A DNA stretch of 64,000 bases from Perognathus longimembris pacificus (taxonomy: Eukaryota; Chordata; Mammalia; Rodentia; Heteromyidae). The notes under the pieces are model-generated. The model was not told where the DNA came from and did not search any database. It worked only from the letters and a program-made list of their open reading frames with translations. Location: positions 70,371,798 to 70,435,797 of the forward strand of contig NC_063167.1 in NCBI RefSeq assembly GCF_023159225.1. The letters are read 5' to 3'. Position numbers and translations under genes: made by a program. Below are positions 23,111 to 35,105 of the stretch, piece by piece; position 1 is the first letter of the stretch; the number at the start of each line of letters is the position of its first letter.

Positions 23111-23466
23111 GGGAGAGTGTCTAAGGAAACAGAGCAGGATTATGGGAGAGTACGGGGACAGCAGGAGGAACAGGAAGATGAGTCCTTGCACAGGGAGGGG
23201 CCCGGCCTGGTCCACCTCTCTCTCAGGGCCCCTTATCTACAGGAGCCTTGGCCTCCTTCCACCATGGGGAGACCCTGACCCACAGCCGAAGAGTGCACTG
23301 TGCTGCAAGAGTCTGATGGGATTCTGGCCTCAGAGCTCTACGGAGGACGTTCCCCAGATCCCACCTCTGCCCATGAGAACGCACGGGGCTCGTGGAGGCT
23401 GGGATGTGCTCATGGCCATGGCATGAAGGGCACAAGGAGATTTCTTCCTTCACTTTTTTAAAAACA

Positions 23467-23640
23467 TGCTGGTCTTGGGGCTTGAACTCCAGGCCTAGAC
23501 ACTGTCCCTGAGCTTGTTTGCCACATCTCCACTTCTGGCTTTTTGGTGGTTTTTGGAGATAGGAGTCTCATAGACTTTTCTGCTGGGGCTGGCTTTGAAC
23601 GGTCTCAGAGTCAGCCTCCTGAGTAGCTAGGACTGATGTG
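23467..23640 (-). mobile_element. B1-dID-type SINE, with internal deletions
   Basis: An antisense copy from tggtcttggggcttgaactc to cctcctgagtagctagg, about 50 bp shorter than others. Confidence 0.82.
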
Positions 23641-23648
23641 TCCTTGCT

Positions 23649-23650
<2 letters not shown>

Positions 23651-23695
<45 letters not shown>
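23651..23695. repeat. (AC)n microsatellite
   Basis: An uninterrupted run of about 22 AC units. Confidence 0.98.
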
Positions 23696-23696
<1 letters not shown>

Positions 23697-24600
23697 CCAT
23701 GTTGGAGCCAGTCTGGGCTGCCATATTCCATCCCTAAATAGCTAGGGAGGCCACAGAATTCCAAAGACATGGACAGCACCCATAGGGGCTGCCACCCACA
23801 TGGCACTGCCAGGGGTGGGTTGGGGCTGGCTGGTAGGATGGCACCCCAGTATGGGGCACACCAGCGTGGGGGGGCATCCATATAGAGCCATGCAGAGCTT
23901 ACATTCTGGCTCACAAGCTTGTCTCTTTAAGCTGCCAAGAGCCAATGTTGGAATCTCAAGGAGAGATCCCAAGTGAGAACAAAATCAACACAGGCTGAGA
24001 GGGGGCTAGGGTGGGGTGGGGAGGGGGCCCAGGACAGGCCTCACTCAGCCGGTCCCTCCTGCCTCAGCTCTCTCCATCACAAAGCCGGTGCCTGCTCACC
24101 CAATTGGCCTAGGCCCTCCTAGCTGGCTGGCTGCTGCTTTGGGGAAAGAAGTATGACTGAAACTGTTTTTTGTTTGTTTGACCAAAATCTTTTAAGGACA
24201 GCAGTAGAGTGTGTGGCAAGTGTTTACAACAGGCAAACAAGCACAACCCATGTTTTCATGCGATGAAAACTCAAGTCTAATATTTTCAAGGTCGGCCGGT
24301 CTGTGAATGGAAGCTGGGAATGTGTGGAGCAATGGCTAAGTTTCTCGGTCTCCTGTACCAGGGCACAGAGCTCAAGTCATCTCCCTGCCTGGTGGATCCG
24401 TTCCCAGTGTCCACACACTGTGGCTCAATGTGGCCGCCCCATAAGCACAGGGGCCTGGCTGGCAGGGGGCTGGGGGCACGGCTGTGTCCCCCCTGGGGAA
24501 GGGTGCTGTCTGCTGTGTTGTTGTGTGGCCCCGGTGGGCAAGGTGTGCAGGCCACTGTTGGCATGCAGTGTGCCTGCGGCTTCTCTGCTCCAGCAGGCTC
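23696..24600. other. No recognised gene
   Basis: Unique sequence between a CA microsatellite and an IDL-Geo copy; no domain or other repeat recognised. Confidence 0.45.
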
Positions 24601-24615
24601 AAAATAACAGACGTG

Positions 24616-24822
24616 GGCTGGGGATACAGCCTAGTGGCAAGAGTGCCTGCCTCGGATACACGAGGCCCTAGGTTCGATTCCCCAGCACCACATATACAGA
24701 AAACGGCCAGAAGCGGCGCTGTGGCTCAAGTGGCGGAGTGCTAGCCTTGAGCGGGAAGAAGCCAGGGACAGTGCTCAGGCCCTGAGTCCAAGGCCCAGGA
24801 CTGGCCAAAAAATAAATAAATA
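24616..24822 (+). mobile_element. IDL-Geo SINE, GCGGG subtype
   Basis: A full dimer with CTCGGATACACGAGGCC and GAGCGGGAAGAAG signatures and an (AAAT)n tail. Target copies AAAATAACAGACGTG are at 24,601-24,615 and 24,823-24,837. Confidence 0.95.
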
Positions 24823-25151
24823 AAAATAACAGACGTGTGCAGTGACGGTGTCCTATGCCAGCATTCCCCACCTGGTAGGCTGACAAACATCCAGACATTG
24901 GATAACACCTGCGGGGGACAGGGTGGCACGTACAGATGCAAACAGCAGGGCCCCTCGGGAGTGAAGCAACCACACTGGACAGGGCAGCCAGCCACGGAGT
25001 CCTCGTGCTGCTCACCCTAACTCTAGGAATCTATTCCAACGATACACCTGCACAGATGAAGAATTGTGCTTGTCATAAACAAGGCTTGGGGCCCACCCAT
25101 ATTTCCACTCCCAGAGGACGGGCACAGTGGTAACAGCAGGGAGCACACAGC

Positions 25152-25250
25152 CACTTCCAGCTTCTCAGTGGTTAATTGAGGATATGAGTCTCATGAACTT
25201 TCCTGCTCGGGCTGGCAATCCTGAGATCTCAGCCTCAAGTGCCCAGCTAA
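25152..25250 (-). mobile_element. B1-dID fragment, B1 half
   Basis: Contains acttccagcttctcagtgg, aattgaggatatgagtctcatg and atcctgagatctcagcctc only. Confidence 0.75.
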
Positions 25251-25961
25251 AGTCTTCATTTTTAACCAAAAATATGACTGAGATCTGAGAGTCCATGAAA
25301 TGCGAGCCATAGGAAACAATGTTCCATGATGTCTCTATGAAAGCAGTTCACAGGCAGAAATTTCTCCCTGGAAACTGTCTTCAGCCCTTAGGCCACTGGA
25401 ACAGAAAGGTTGGGGCAGCAGAGCAAGCTCTGGGTTACCACAAGCCCCACTGTCTTCATAGCTGGGCGCAATGCCTGGGCTGGGTTAGGGTTTGGCTCTG
25501 TGTGTGCAGGTGCTGAAGTGAAATCAAGGCAGCTGGGGGACTGGGAGCGTGAGGTATTCTGGGAGTAAGGAAGTGCTCATTGAGTTAGGAGTGACCGGGA
25601 TACTGGCAGGAAGAAGTGCCCTCCATCACTGTGTGCAGGTGCACATGGGGGTGGACAGTGCACAAACGTTAGCACATCTGTCATTTCTCCTCCAACCACT
25701 GAACAAAAACAAGTGCAAAAACAGAGGTAAAGACTTTGGAAGGCTTTATCACACATACTCTGTTCATGTGCTTGAGACCTTTTTGTAATAACTCCTAAAA
25801 TTATATAGATAATTATAAATATGTTTTAAACAACCTAAATATTCACCCATAAGAGATTATCTGCCCGGTACCTTTGGATGGGATAAGAATGTGCAATTCA
25901 TGTTAAGTTAAATGTGAGAATACAAAGTTTTCATTTCATAATGACTTCTGTCTTACTTGGT
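25251..25961. other. No recognised gene
   Basis: Unique, with AT-rich sequence at 25,790-25,930. Nothing recognised. Confidence 0.45.
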
Positions 25962-26075
25962 AGAGAGAGAGAGAGCGGGGGAGAGAGAGAAAGCACATCT
26001 CTGCCTCTCCTTCTCTCTCTCCCTATCTCTGTCTCTCTCTATCACTTGCTCACTCTTGCTCTCTCCCTCTGTTCA
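25962..26075. repeat. GA tract followed by CT tract
   Basis: gagagagagagcgggggagagagagaaag, then ccttctctctctccc and tctctctctat. The two arms are mutually complementary and could form an imperfect hairpin. Confidence 0.75.
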
Positions 26076-26465
26076 CATATGTGTTCTGTCCTTACACACA
26101 AATCAATTCTGCATCGGTTCTCACCTTCGTGGCCTTTGTCCTGGGGGTAAAGGAGTCTCTGATGGCCCCCCGTATTCCCAGTGCTGGGTGGGGGGACCTC
26201 GGGCACAGCGTGGAACATCACCTTGGAGCTTGTGCCTCCGCGTCTTGCTCCTCTCGGTGTGACTTAGCATGAGGGCTAATGATGAACACCATAACACGAG
26301 GGAGGAAGCGCCATGCTGAGATCCTGGGTTACTCGGAAGTTGATGGTGTTGGCTTCTTTGTTTTACTCAAAAGACTTCAATGGAAGCATTGCTAGGCTTA
26401 GACCCAGGAAGAGGGAAAGGGAGAAAAGGACACGTGAGGAGCTTTGTCCTCTTCCTGCACCTGAC

Positions 26466-26838
26466 TCTGCCCCATCCCTCCCACCTCTCCCTTCTCTCCC
26501 ACCCCTCCCACCCCTCCCCCTCCCCACTTCTCCCCATGCCTCCCATCCCTCCCACCCCTCCCCCTCCCCACTTCTCCTCATGCCTCCCATCCCTCCCACC
26601 TCTCCCCATCTCTCCCCATCCCTCCCACCTCTCCCTTCTCTCCCAACCCTCCCACCTCTCCCACCTCTCCCATTCCTCCCATCTCTCCCACCTCTCATGT
26701 CCTTCCCACCTCTCCCCACCTCTCTCATCCCTCCCATCCCTCCCACCTCTCCCACCTCTCCCCACCTCTCCCCATCTCTCCCACCACTCCTGTCCCTCCC
26801 ACCTCCCCCACCTTCCCCATCTCCTCTCCTCCTTTTCC
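26466..26838. repeat. CCTCCCA-type pyrimidine-rich minisatellite
   Basis: About 370 bases of short units such as cacctctcc, catccctccc and ccttctctccc. It is responsible for Pro/Ser-rich and Gly/Arg-rich open frames in several phases. Confidence 0.92.
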
Positions 26839-27589
26839 CATGGTGGGCCTGCTCTGAGATAAAGGGTCAAATAGGTGATTTTATTCTGAGTTGGAACGAG
26901 TAAACATGTGGGGAGGGAGAGGGGAGGCTTCCACAGGAAGAGAGATAAGCACCCAAAATATCCTTCTCCTCATACTCCTGTCTAGGGTCACCCCTGGAGG
27001 GACAGGAGGCTCCGTGGGACAGACAAACCCTCTGTTTGCAGCTCAGTAGCCGGAGAGGCCGGGCGGGCTGTGGACCGGCTGACATTCTTAGATAACAGAA
27101 GCAATAGATACCATGCTCTAAATGTTTAAACTGGAGAGAAAGCCAAAAATGCTCTGTTTCTCTCTGTCTTTTTGCTTTAGCTATATTTGGGTGCCACTTA
27201 CACACAGAAAAGCCAAACTCGGTTTGTTAATGTCAGGCTGTAGATACTTGTGATCTAGCAAAGGGCAAACTTTTTTTTTTAATTTTGGAGCTTGTCATCA
27301 GGATTAATGGGCTTGAAGAAAAAAATGTCCAGAGAAATGTTAGGTCCTTCAAGGACCCCGATGTGGCGGGCACCCTCCCAGGGCTGGTCAGATGGTGCCC
27401 GTGGTCCCGCATGGCACGGCAGGCTGCCAGGCTCTCTGCCACCGCCTCCCTCCCCAGATCCCCAGAAAAGTTCAGAAAGTGCAGGTTGCTCCCACGGCTT
27501 ACCTGGCAAAGGCCCAGGGCCTGTGCAGGAGGCTAACCCAAAGTCAGGGGCCTCAGTGCTCCCTGTGGCCCAAGGCTTTCTCTGTGATT
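26839..27589. other. No recognised gene
   Basis: Unique sequence between two large low-complexity tracts; no domain. Confidence 0.45.
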
Positions 27590-27948
27590 TGCCAGGCTGC
27601 CCCAAGCCACAGCCCAAGGCAGCCCCCCCGCCCAAGCTGCAACCCAAGGCAGTGGCTCCCCAAACTGCAACCCAAAGCAGGGGCCACCCCAATCACAGCT
27701 CAAGGCAGAGGCCACCCCAAGCTGCAGCCCAAGGCAGGGGATGCCCCAAGCCGCAGCCCAAGGCAGGGCTCCCCCAAGTTGCAACCCAAGGCAGGGACCC
27801 CCCCCCAGCTGCAGCCCCCCCAAGGCAGCGCCCCCCCAAGCTGCAACCCAAAGCAGCGGCCCCCCTAGCTGCAACCCAAAACAAGGGACACCCCAAATCA
27901 CAGCCCAAAGCAGGGGCCACCCCAAGCTGCAGCCCAAGGCAGGGTTGC
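27590..27948. repeat. Minisatellite, unit about 29 bp
   Basis: About twelve copies of agctgcaacccaaggcag followed by gggccacccca. It keeps one plus-strand frame (27,292-28,056) and one minus-strand frame (27,533-28,483) open. Confidence 0.92.
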
Positions 27949-28135
27949 CACCTTTTCCGGGCAGTTGTCGCACCCTCTCTTCAAGTATTGCTCTCCTCTG
28001 GGGCCCTTGGACTGACCTTCTTGCAGCCGGTGTCACAGAGAGCAAAACAGTCATGAGAGAGGCCCAGGCTTCCTCTGCACATGCAATAGTCCCTGCAGCA
28101 TCCTGTGTCATGTACCCTCTGCCAGGAGAGAAGGC

Positions 28136-28352
28136 CAGGTGTGTAGTACAGGCACACGTGGCACAGGCACATGTGGTACAGGTGCACTTGGTACAGGAAC
28201 ATAAAGTATAGGTAGATGCACATGGTAAGACACATGTAGCATGAGTATATGTGGTACTGGCACACATGGTACATGCACATGTGGTACAGGTACATGTTAC
28301 AGGTACATATGGTATAGGCACACATAGTACAGGTACACATGGCACAGGAGGA
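28136..28352. repeat. Minisatellite, unit about 15-16 bp
   Basis: About thirteen copies of tggtacaggtacacat-type units with substitutions. Confidence 0.88.
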
Positions 28353-28620
28353 CATGCGATCATCTTAGACATCAGCTCTCTGAAGAAGCAAGAATATTCA
28401 ACTTTGTGTCCACCTCCTCTCTCCACTCTGAGAATTATTCCTCCCTTCCTCCATTTCTGGTGCTTCTTTACAGGAAGTGTCAAACTTCAGTACAGTTCTA
28501 ATTATCTACAAAACCTGAAAAAAACCAAAAACAAAAACCTGCTTGCCCATGACTCACACGTAGGTGCCCATCCCCTAGTGAGGAGACGGGTTCTATGCTG
28601 TGAATACAGCCCCACATACT

Positions 28621-28742
28621 TTCCTATGAGTCACCCTGCACCCCTCTGCCCCACACACTCTCCTAGTCCTGGAAGTCACCCCACGCCCCCCCCCTTTGCC
28701 CCACACACTCTCCTAGTTGTGGAAATCACCCCACCCCCAGGA
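28621..28742. repeat. Tandem duplication, unit about 50 bp
   Basis: Two and a half copies of tgccccacacactctcctag then tgaagtcaccccac-type sequence. Confidence 0.8.
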
Positions 28743-29420
28743 ACAGTATGCCTGTCCACCATTGTGCCCCTGGTTGGTGACTAGTGAGCCTGCCAGTCCA
28801 TGGAGCAGGTGTGGGTGAGAGACCACGCGAGGCGCTGGCCCAGCTGGAGCTGTTATAATGGAGTAGGAGTGGCTGGATGACTTAGGTTTCCTTTCAGAGT
28901 TTTGGAGGCTGGTATTCTGTGGTCAAAGTGTTGACCCAGCTGGGCTCTGGTGAGGGCCTTCTGCCAAAATCTGCCCAGACTCAACATCCAGCCTGAGCCA
29001 ATATTGCCCACACACTCTGCTGCCCCTGCCCCAGGCATGACAGGTAACAGGGCTGGGAGAGGATAATTCCCTGGAGCCTAGGGAACATCACAGTTTTCAG
29101 TCACACAAATATCTGCAGATAGTTCATCTTGATGGGTGAGAGAAGAGGCTTGGCAGAATGAAGATACAACACAATTCTCTTCATTTTGGCAGTCTGACCA
29201 CTAGCTCTTTTAGGATAGTCATTTGTCCCATAGTAAGTATACGTTCTTTGATTGCCTCTTATGTTTCACTTAAGTGAACTAAAAGAGAAGCAGTTATGTC
29301 TAGATAAAGAAGAGGAAGACAGCTGTGTCTAGATCCAGCTCTGATTCAGATTGGAACCTCGCCCACCTGCCCATGCAGCCAGCCTACCATGTATTCCTTT
29401 ACCTACTCGCTCACTCACCT
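28743..29420. other. No recognised gene
   Basis: Unique sequence, no recognised element. Confidence 0.45.
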
Positions 29421-29538
29421 AGCCATCCATCACCTATCATCCATCTGTCCATCCATCCTCCCATCCCCCCATCTACTCAGTCATCTATGCAGCATCCATC
29501 CACCTAGCTATCGATGCACCTACCTATCCACTCAGCCA
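29421..29538. repeat. Degenerate (CCAT/CTAT)n tract
   Basis: ccatccatcacctatcatcc and similar tetranucleotide steps. Confidence 0.85.
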
Positions 29539-29854
29539 CAAAGGAGTACTCAGCACCGACTCCATGCTTTAGGTTTGCTGCTAAATTAAGACAGAGTCCT
29601 AAAGGGGCTGGCAGTCAGGTAGTGGAGACCAGTAAACCGGCTTTTTTCAACATGGTCTAACTCGCAGACAGATAAGTGAGCTGCTCCATCACACTGTGTG
29701 GGGCTGCCTGGGCATAGTGTCCCCCTCTGGACTTTTACTTAATGCTGAGAAATCCTTCCGTCCCCACTATTTTCTGCTGGTGCCAAATTACATGTGACTG
29801 TTGTATATATAGGCCAGCTATGAGTCTGGAAAGATTCCAGGAGGTCATCTCTAT

Positions 29855-30060
29855 TCTGGCCAATGTCAATGGAGCACTTACCGTATACCTGAGTGTACTA
29901 AGGAACTTACCCAGTATCACATCCACAGATTGATCTTGTATAATATTTATTTGACTACCATCTCCCAGACGAGTAAACTAGGGTTTGAAGAGGTTCAAGA
30001 ACTTGCCTGAGGTGTTGCTGGAGCAGAGCCAGGCTGCAAATCCTGGACTCAGCATGGAGA
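29855..30060 (+). mobile_element. MIR SINE (ancient)
   Basis: The order matches MIR: ggagcacttaccgtatacctgagtgtactaagg, then tttatttgactaccatctcccagacgagtaaactagggtttgaagaggttcaagaacttgcctgaggt, then cagagccaggctgcaaatcctggactc. Confidence 0.8.
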
Positions 30061-30101
30061 ACCACTTTACAACTCTCTTCTATTGTCATGGCATATACCT
30101 T

Positions 30102-30314
30102 CTTTTTTTTTTTTTTTTGGCCAGTCCTGGGGCTTGGACTCAGGGCCTGAGCACTGTCCCTGGCTTCTTCTTCTTGCTCAAGGCTAGCATTCTGCCACTT
30201 GAGCCACAGCGCCCCTTCTGGCCATTTTGTGTATATGTGGTGCTGGGGAATCGAACCCAGGGCCTCATGTATATGAGGCAAGCACTCTTGCCACTAGGCC
30301 ATCTCCCCAGCCCG
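30102..30314 (-). mobile_element. IDL-Geo SINE
   Basis: A full antisense dimer with a T15 tail and GCATATACCTTCTT copies at about 30,090-30,103 and 30,315-30,328. It sits at the edge of the MIR copy. Confidence 0.93.
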
Positions 30315-30634
30315 CATATACCTTCTTAATAAATATTTTCCCTCTTAAAACTTCCCTTATCCATTATAGAAATGAACACCATTTCAAAGTTGCATTGTAA
30401 ATCTTCACCTGTCTTGCTATGGTTTGGGTCAGAAGTGTCTCCTGGAAGTCTTCATCACCAAGATGGATCAAATCACTAGAGGAGATTGGAGGACTCAGAC
30501 CTAATTAGTAGATTCATCATTATCTGATGGCATGGTTGGGTTGTGGGAGAAAACAGGAGATGGGACCTGGTGGTAGGAAGGGGGAGACTGGGGTGCACCC
30601 TGGAAGGGTTTTGTTTGCTTGGTTGATTCTTGGT

Positions 30635-30828
30635 GTACTAGGATTTGAACTCGGGGGTTTGCACACTTACTATGAAGAAACTCTATCACTTAAGTCATGC
30701 CTCCAGCTCCTTTTGCTCTGTTATTTTCTTCAGATAAGATATTGTTTTTTGCCTGTCTGGACTAGAATAGAGATCCCCACTGGAATCACAGGAATGTGCC
30801 ACCACACCCAGCTGACTGGTCCACTATC
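30635..30828 (-). mobile_element. Old B1-dID-type SINE in the MaLR LTR
   Basis: Diverged antisense copy: ggtgtactaggatttgaactcggg...catgcctccagctcc...cacaggaatgtgccaccacaccc. Confidence 0.65.
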
Positions 30829-31002
30829 CTCTCATTCTCTGCCCCTGCTCACAACCTGCTGGGGTTATCTGCATGAGCCTCCACACCTAGTCCCCTGGAA
30901 AATTATATCTTTGCCTTCTTCCTGTCCTACTCTTTCCTCTGCTTCCTGGCTGCCCTGAGGTGAGCTGCTCTGGTCTGCTCTGATATTCTGCCTGGCTGCA
31001 GT

Positions 31003-31060
31003 ACTGAGGAATGAAGCCAGCCAATCACAGGCCTGAGGAATGAAGCCAGCCAATCATAGC
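31003..31060. repeat. Tandem duplication in the LTR
   Basis: A unit of about 29 bp, CTGAGGAATGAAGCCAGCC followed by AATCA, occurs twice in a row just upstream of the poly(A) signal. Confidence 0.8.
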
Positions 31061-31351
31061 CTGAAACCTCTCAACTCATGAACCAAAATAAATCCTGCTT
31101 TTAAATTGTTACTCTCAGGTGCTCTGTTACAGCAGCAAACATACACACATCCTGCCTGATCTACCAGTCACTTCGTGTGGAGTTTGTTGTATGATAGCTA
31201 GGTCCAGGGCCACCTCTGCCAGCCTATGTAAGTCAGACAATTGTTTTATTCACTTTCCTATCTACCTGGCAATCAGATATTCCCCAGGAAACACTCTAGA
31301 AATATATACATATATATCAGAAATATATATATGAGACTATATATAAGAAAT

Positions 31352-31352
31352 G

Positions 31353-31387
<35 letters not shown>

Positions 31388-31388
31388 T
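31352..31388. repeat. (TA)n microsatellite
   Basis: A near-pure TA run, preceded from 31,300 by related AT-rich palindromic steps. Confidence 0.92.
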
Positions 31389-31637
31389 TGGCTAATGATA
31401 GATGCAGTCTCAAATCTAAACCTATAATTGCAATCTTCAACTCACCACTTTGGTCCATTGCCTAACATACAAAGTAACCCCACTCCAGTACCCTCCATAG
31501 CTTTCCTAAAACACCTTTCCACAGGCCTCCATTTCGCTTTCCTCACAGAGACTTTTACTTACAACTTGGGACATGTTAGGATCAGGCATAGCCACTGCTA
31601 TTTTGAAATTAGAAAATGGAGTTGTGGTATCACACAT

Positions 31638-31638
<1 letters not shown>

Positions 31639-31668
<30 letters not shown>
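31639..31668. repeat. (CA)n microsatellite
   Basis: Fifteen CA units. Confidence 0.97.
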
Positions 31669-31669
<1 letters not shown>

Positions 31670-32904
31670 CCTCTACATTTCAAAGGGATTGTTTATTTCC
31701 TGAGTCTCACAAAGAATGTCATTCTGTAAAATACCCTGAAAAATCACCTTTGGCAAATTCTTGCCAGCCTTGGATCTCAGAAGGGCTGTCTCCCTCAAAA
31801 GCCAGCTAGAAAAGCTGTGGTACATAATTAAATCAAAGTCGTTTGTTCCATTTGCCCTGCAGACTCTCTTCAAAGCTTTGAACGTTGGTGCCTCAGCCTC
31901 TCCAGCCACACCATGTCACCAGCCACTCCCGTTTGTGTACTGCGCCCACCCCTGGCAGCTCCCTCCAGGGTCCTGACATGCTTCTGGACCACCCCTCTCA
32001 CCTCCATTGTTCTAAGTGTGTCCAGATGGCTCCAGCTTGCGGTCTGGGTTTCAGAGCCCCACAGAGAAAGCCAGGGACACTTGGGGGTATGGCTGTACGT
32101 GCCTGGCTGGGCACAGGATTTGCAATCTCTGCCTTGTGCTGGGTCTTGTTGTTAAAAGTTACGAGCACTTGGTTGGAATCAATGCTGGAAGAGAAATCTG
32201 AAGGCATCCCAGAAGTGGCTGGTGGTTAGTTAGTAGGGAGATGGGATTGGATCCCTCTGGGCTTGAAGTCTGTCTGTCACCCCTGTGCCCAGTGTCTAGA
32301 CATGCTGCCGAGACTAAAGGTGCCCACATGTTTGTGGGATGACTGAGTCGTTGTGAGCGTTCTTCCCATGACTTAGCAAAGCCACCAGAGGTCCAGACAG
32401 TGTTTGCTCTTCCTCCCACCAAACTGACTAACCAAATGAGCTCACTGGCTGTCCAGGTATCTGACACCAACCTGGAGCTTGGTTACTGGGGCTGACATTT
32501 GTCCCATCACCCCAGCATACACCAGAAACCCCCAGGTCAAATGTCTGAGGAATTCATGTGAGTGCAGAATAGGTTTTCTCTTGAGCATGATTCCATGGAA
32601 CTTCCTGTGTCAAAGGGAAGTTCTTTGTGCGCAGACACACGTATGCTGTGCTCATCACATGGGATAGCATGGAACCAGAGGAACAAACTTCTCATGCAGG
32701 CACATGGGACAATGGATTGGTGCCTGGTGAGTCACAGCTCTGATTGAGAAGGTCCATTTCCCCCCCAGGCCAAGGCAGACACCATCACCAGCATGAGTCG
32801 CCTGGGCATGTGTGTGCGTGTATACACATATATGTACATGTATATATGTGTACTTTAGTATATATACATATTTATGTGTGTATATGTATGTGTGTGTGGT
32901 GATC

Positions 32905-33092
32905 TCATGTTCTTGCTTGCCTTTTTCACTCAAGGCTGGTGCTCTCCCATATGAGCCACAGTTTTACTTCCAGATATCTTGCTGGCTAATTGAAGACAAG
33001 AGTCATGAGCTTTAGCAGGTTTTGAGCCGCAATCCTCAGATCTCAGCTTCCTGAGTAGACAGGAGTACAGGTGTGTGTCACCAGGCACTGCT
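32905..33092 (-). mobile_element. B1-dID-type SINE
   Basis: An antisense copy preceded by a TA/TG-rich tract (32,805-32,897) that takes the place of the tail. Confidence 0.82.
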
Positions 33093-33842
33093 GGTTTAGG
33101 TGTGTGAGCCACTTCAGTTTGCCAACACCTTAATGGCCAGGACGTCCTACCTGTCCAGCCACAAACATCTCCAGATCCAAGCCCATGGGTCATCTGTCCT
33201 TGGACAGTCAGAATAAGGCTAGGACTAGAAGTGAGCACATAGGAGTGATCTCAACCTGTAGAACGATCTAGAACCTGATTAACTTTTCTATCATTTCTCC
33301 AGTGATTTTGGTATGGTTAGTTCTCAGACTGCATTGAATGACACTGCCAGAATCCAGATGGAAAGTGCATCTTCCGGAACTGGTCAGTCTCCACACCTTC
33401 CCTCCTTTTGCCCCTCCCCTGCCCATCTCCTCCCCCCACCCCACCCCAGCTCAAACAGGCAGAGGCCCCACGCCATGCAGGTTCTCTGTCCCTCAGCAGG
33501 CCTCCCTCTGTCACCACTCATGCCAGGCTTCAGGCACGTGTGATGCTCGCATGAGGGAAGGAAGGTACCTTGGACATTTGGATGTGGGTGAGCGCTTTCA
33601 GATTTCTCATGCTGGGCATTTGTTCTGGCTGAAATCCAATGGCAGACCGTAATCAGAGCCCCACAGAGCAGCGGAGGAAGGGGCTTCCTGGGGATTTTCC
33701 ATAGCTCAAGTCCCCATGGTGTGCCAGAGTGCCAAGGACAGCATGCTGCACAAGGCCCCGGCTTTGCCAACCTCCCATGGTGTCTTGGCCCTAGCACAGC
33801 TCTCTGTTCCACACTATCCCACTGCCCAAACTCTTCCTTAAC
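33093..33842. other. No recognised gene
   Basis: Unique sequence. A minus-strand frame of 142 codons (33,384-33,812) has no domain I know. Confidence 0.4.
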
Positions 33843-34056
33843 TGAGCGCCCCGGCTCTCACCTGTAATCCTAGCTACTCAGGAGACTGACATATGAGGGG
33901 TTCAAAGCCAGCCTGAGTAGACAAAGCTAAGAGACTCATCTCCCATTCATCAGCCAAAAGCTGAAAATGGAGGTGTGGCTCAAGTGGTAGGGTGCCAGCC
34001 TTAAACAAGAAAACCAAGGAAGATTACAAGACACTGAGTTAAAGCCCTGGCACAGT
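33843..34056 (+). mobile_element. B1-dID-type SINE
   Basis: A sense copy from tgagcgccccggctctcacc to gttaaagccctggcac. Confidence 0.88.
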
Positions 34057-35105
34057 CAGTAAATAATATTAAAAAGTAGAAAATAGCATTTTAAAAAAAT
34101 CATGGAGAAGCCCATGTCAGAAACCATTTAAATATTTCATCTATGCCCAATTTCCTTTAAAAAAAAAAAAAGTAGACTTCCTTTATACTCCTGAGTGTAT
34201 GTCGGTGATCGTTGCTAACAACTATGTCCCGGAAGGCCACGGGCCACAAGCCATGCTGAGGAGAAATAATCTAATCCAGAGAAGGAAGGCAGAGCACCTA
34301 AGTACCCTCCCCTTCCCCGGGAAATTCACCAGCTGATGGACAGCGTGCTCCCGAACATGCTGCCACCCCCAAAGCTATCCTGTCTCTGAAGCTTCAATAG
34401 CATCCTACCCTCCTGTGGCACCTCGGCTGGGCACGGAAGCCCCAGTGCACCAACACGAGAGCCCACACGGGCCTGGGCCTCTGCTCTCTCCATGGAAGAC
34501 TGGGACTGGTCTAGTACTTCATGCATGTTGGATGGTGATAGGAGTTTCTGAAGGGAGGGAGATCTGCAGCCCTACACCATTCTAAGATGACAAGGGCCCT
34601 TACACCCGGGGTGGGAGGGGGTGACACAGGAGTCAGATGAGCCTCAAAGGGCCATGAAGAATGACCCAGGTGCTGACCAGGCATCACAGCCTGGACCCTG
34701 GTCATTGATGGGATGAGTTGTGACACACATTGTGGGATTGTTCATTCAGTCTGTAGGGCCCAAGGGAAATGAGTATTGGTCAGTCTGCCGAGGGCAAGAC
34801 CTCCCCTACTGGCTATGCCCAGTCTCCAACCTCCAGAACTTACTTCAACAAGCCTATTGACCACCCCAGACCATAGACCCACACATAGGCCTGAGGATGC
34901 AAGGGGGCTCTCCAGCGGAGCGCTCCTTCTGACGGCTCACCTCCCCAGCAGGAAGGCCCGTCTGCTCCGATTTCCTTAACCGATCCTGCTACAGTCATTT
35001 CTCTGTCCACCCTTGAGCTTGTTCTCCAACTATACTGAGGACTGCCTGTCTCCCAGAAGCAGGGACCCAAGTGAGGGACAGCTTTACTTATACTCAACCC
35101 TTTTC
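34057..35105. other. No recognised gene
   Basis: Unique sequence, nothing recognised. Confidence 0.45.

Larger units (their letters stand above)
30415..31142 (+). mobile_element. MaLR-like LTR with an inserted SINE
   Basis: It starts TGCTATGGTTTGGGTCAGAA. It carries the ggtgggacctggtggtagga block near 30,555, then ctctgcttcctgg, AAAATAAATC with a poly(A) signal at about 31,085-31,093 and a CTCAGGTGCTCTGTTACAGCAGCAAA end. These match the order of ERVL-MaLR LTRs of rodents (ORR1/MT class) as I know them. An old B1-dID copy splits it at about 30,635-30,828. Confidence 0.65.
31143..32804. other. No recognised gene
   Basis: Apart from the TA and CA tracts listed, unique sequence with short frames only. 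Confidence 0.45.

Noticed and set aside
26313..26903. Pro/Ser-rich and Gly/Arg-rich frames of 130-196 codons
   Set aside because: Low-complexity CCTCCCA tract read in several phases.
27533..28483. Minus-strand frame of 316 codons and plus-strand frame of 254 codons
   Set aside because: Both are translations of the 29-bp and 15-16-bp minisatellites, with no known domain and no signs of exon boundaries.
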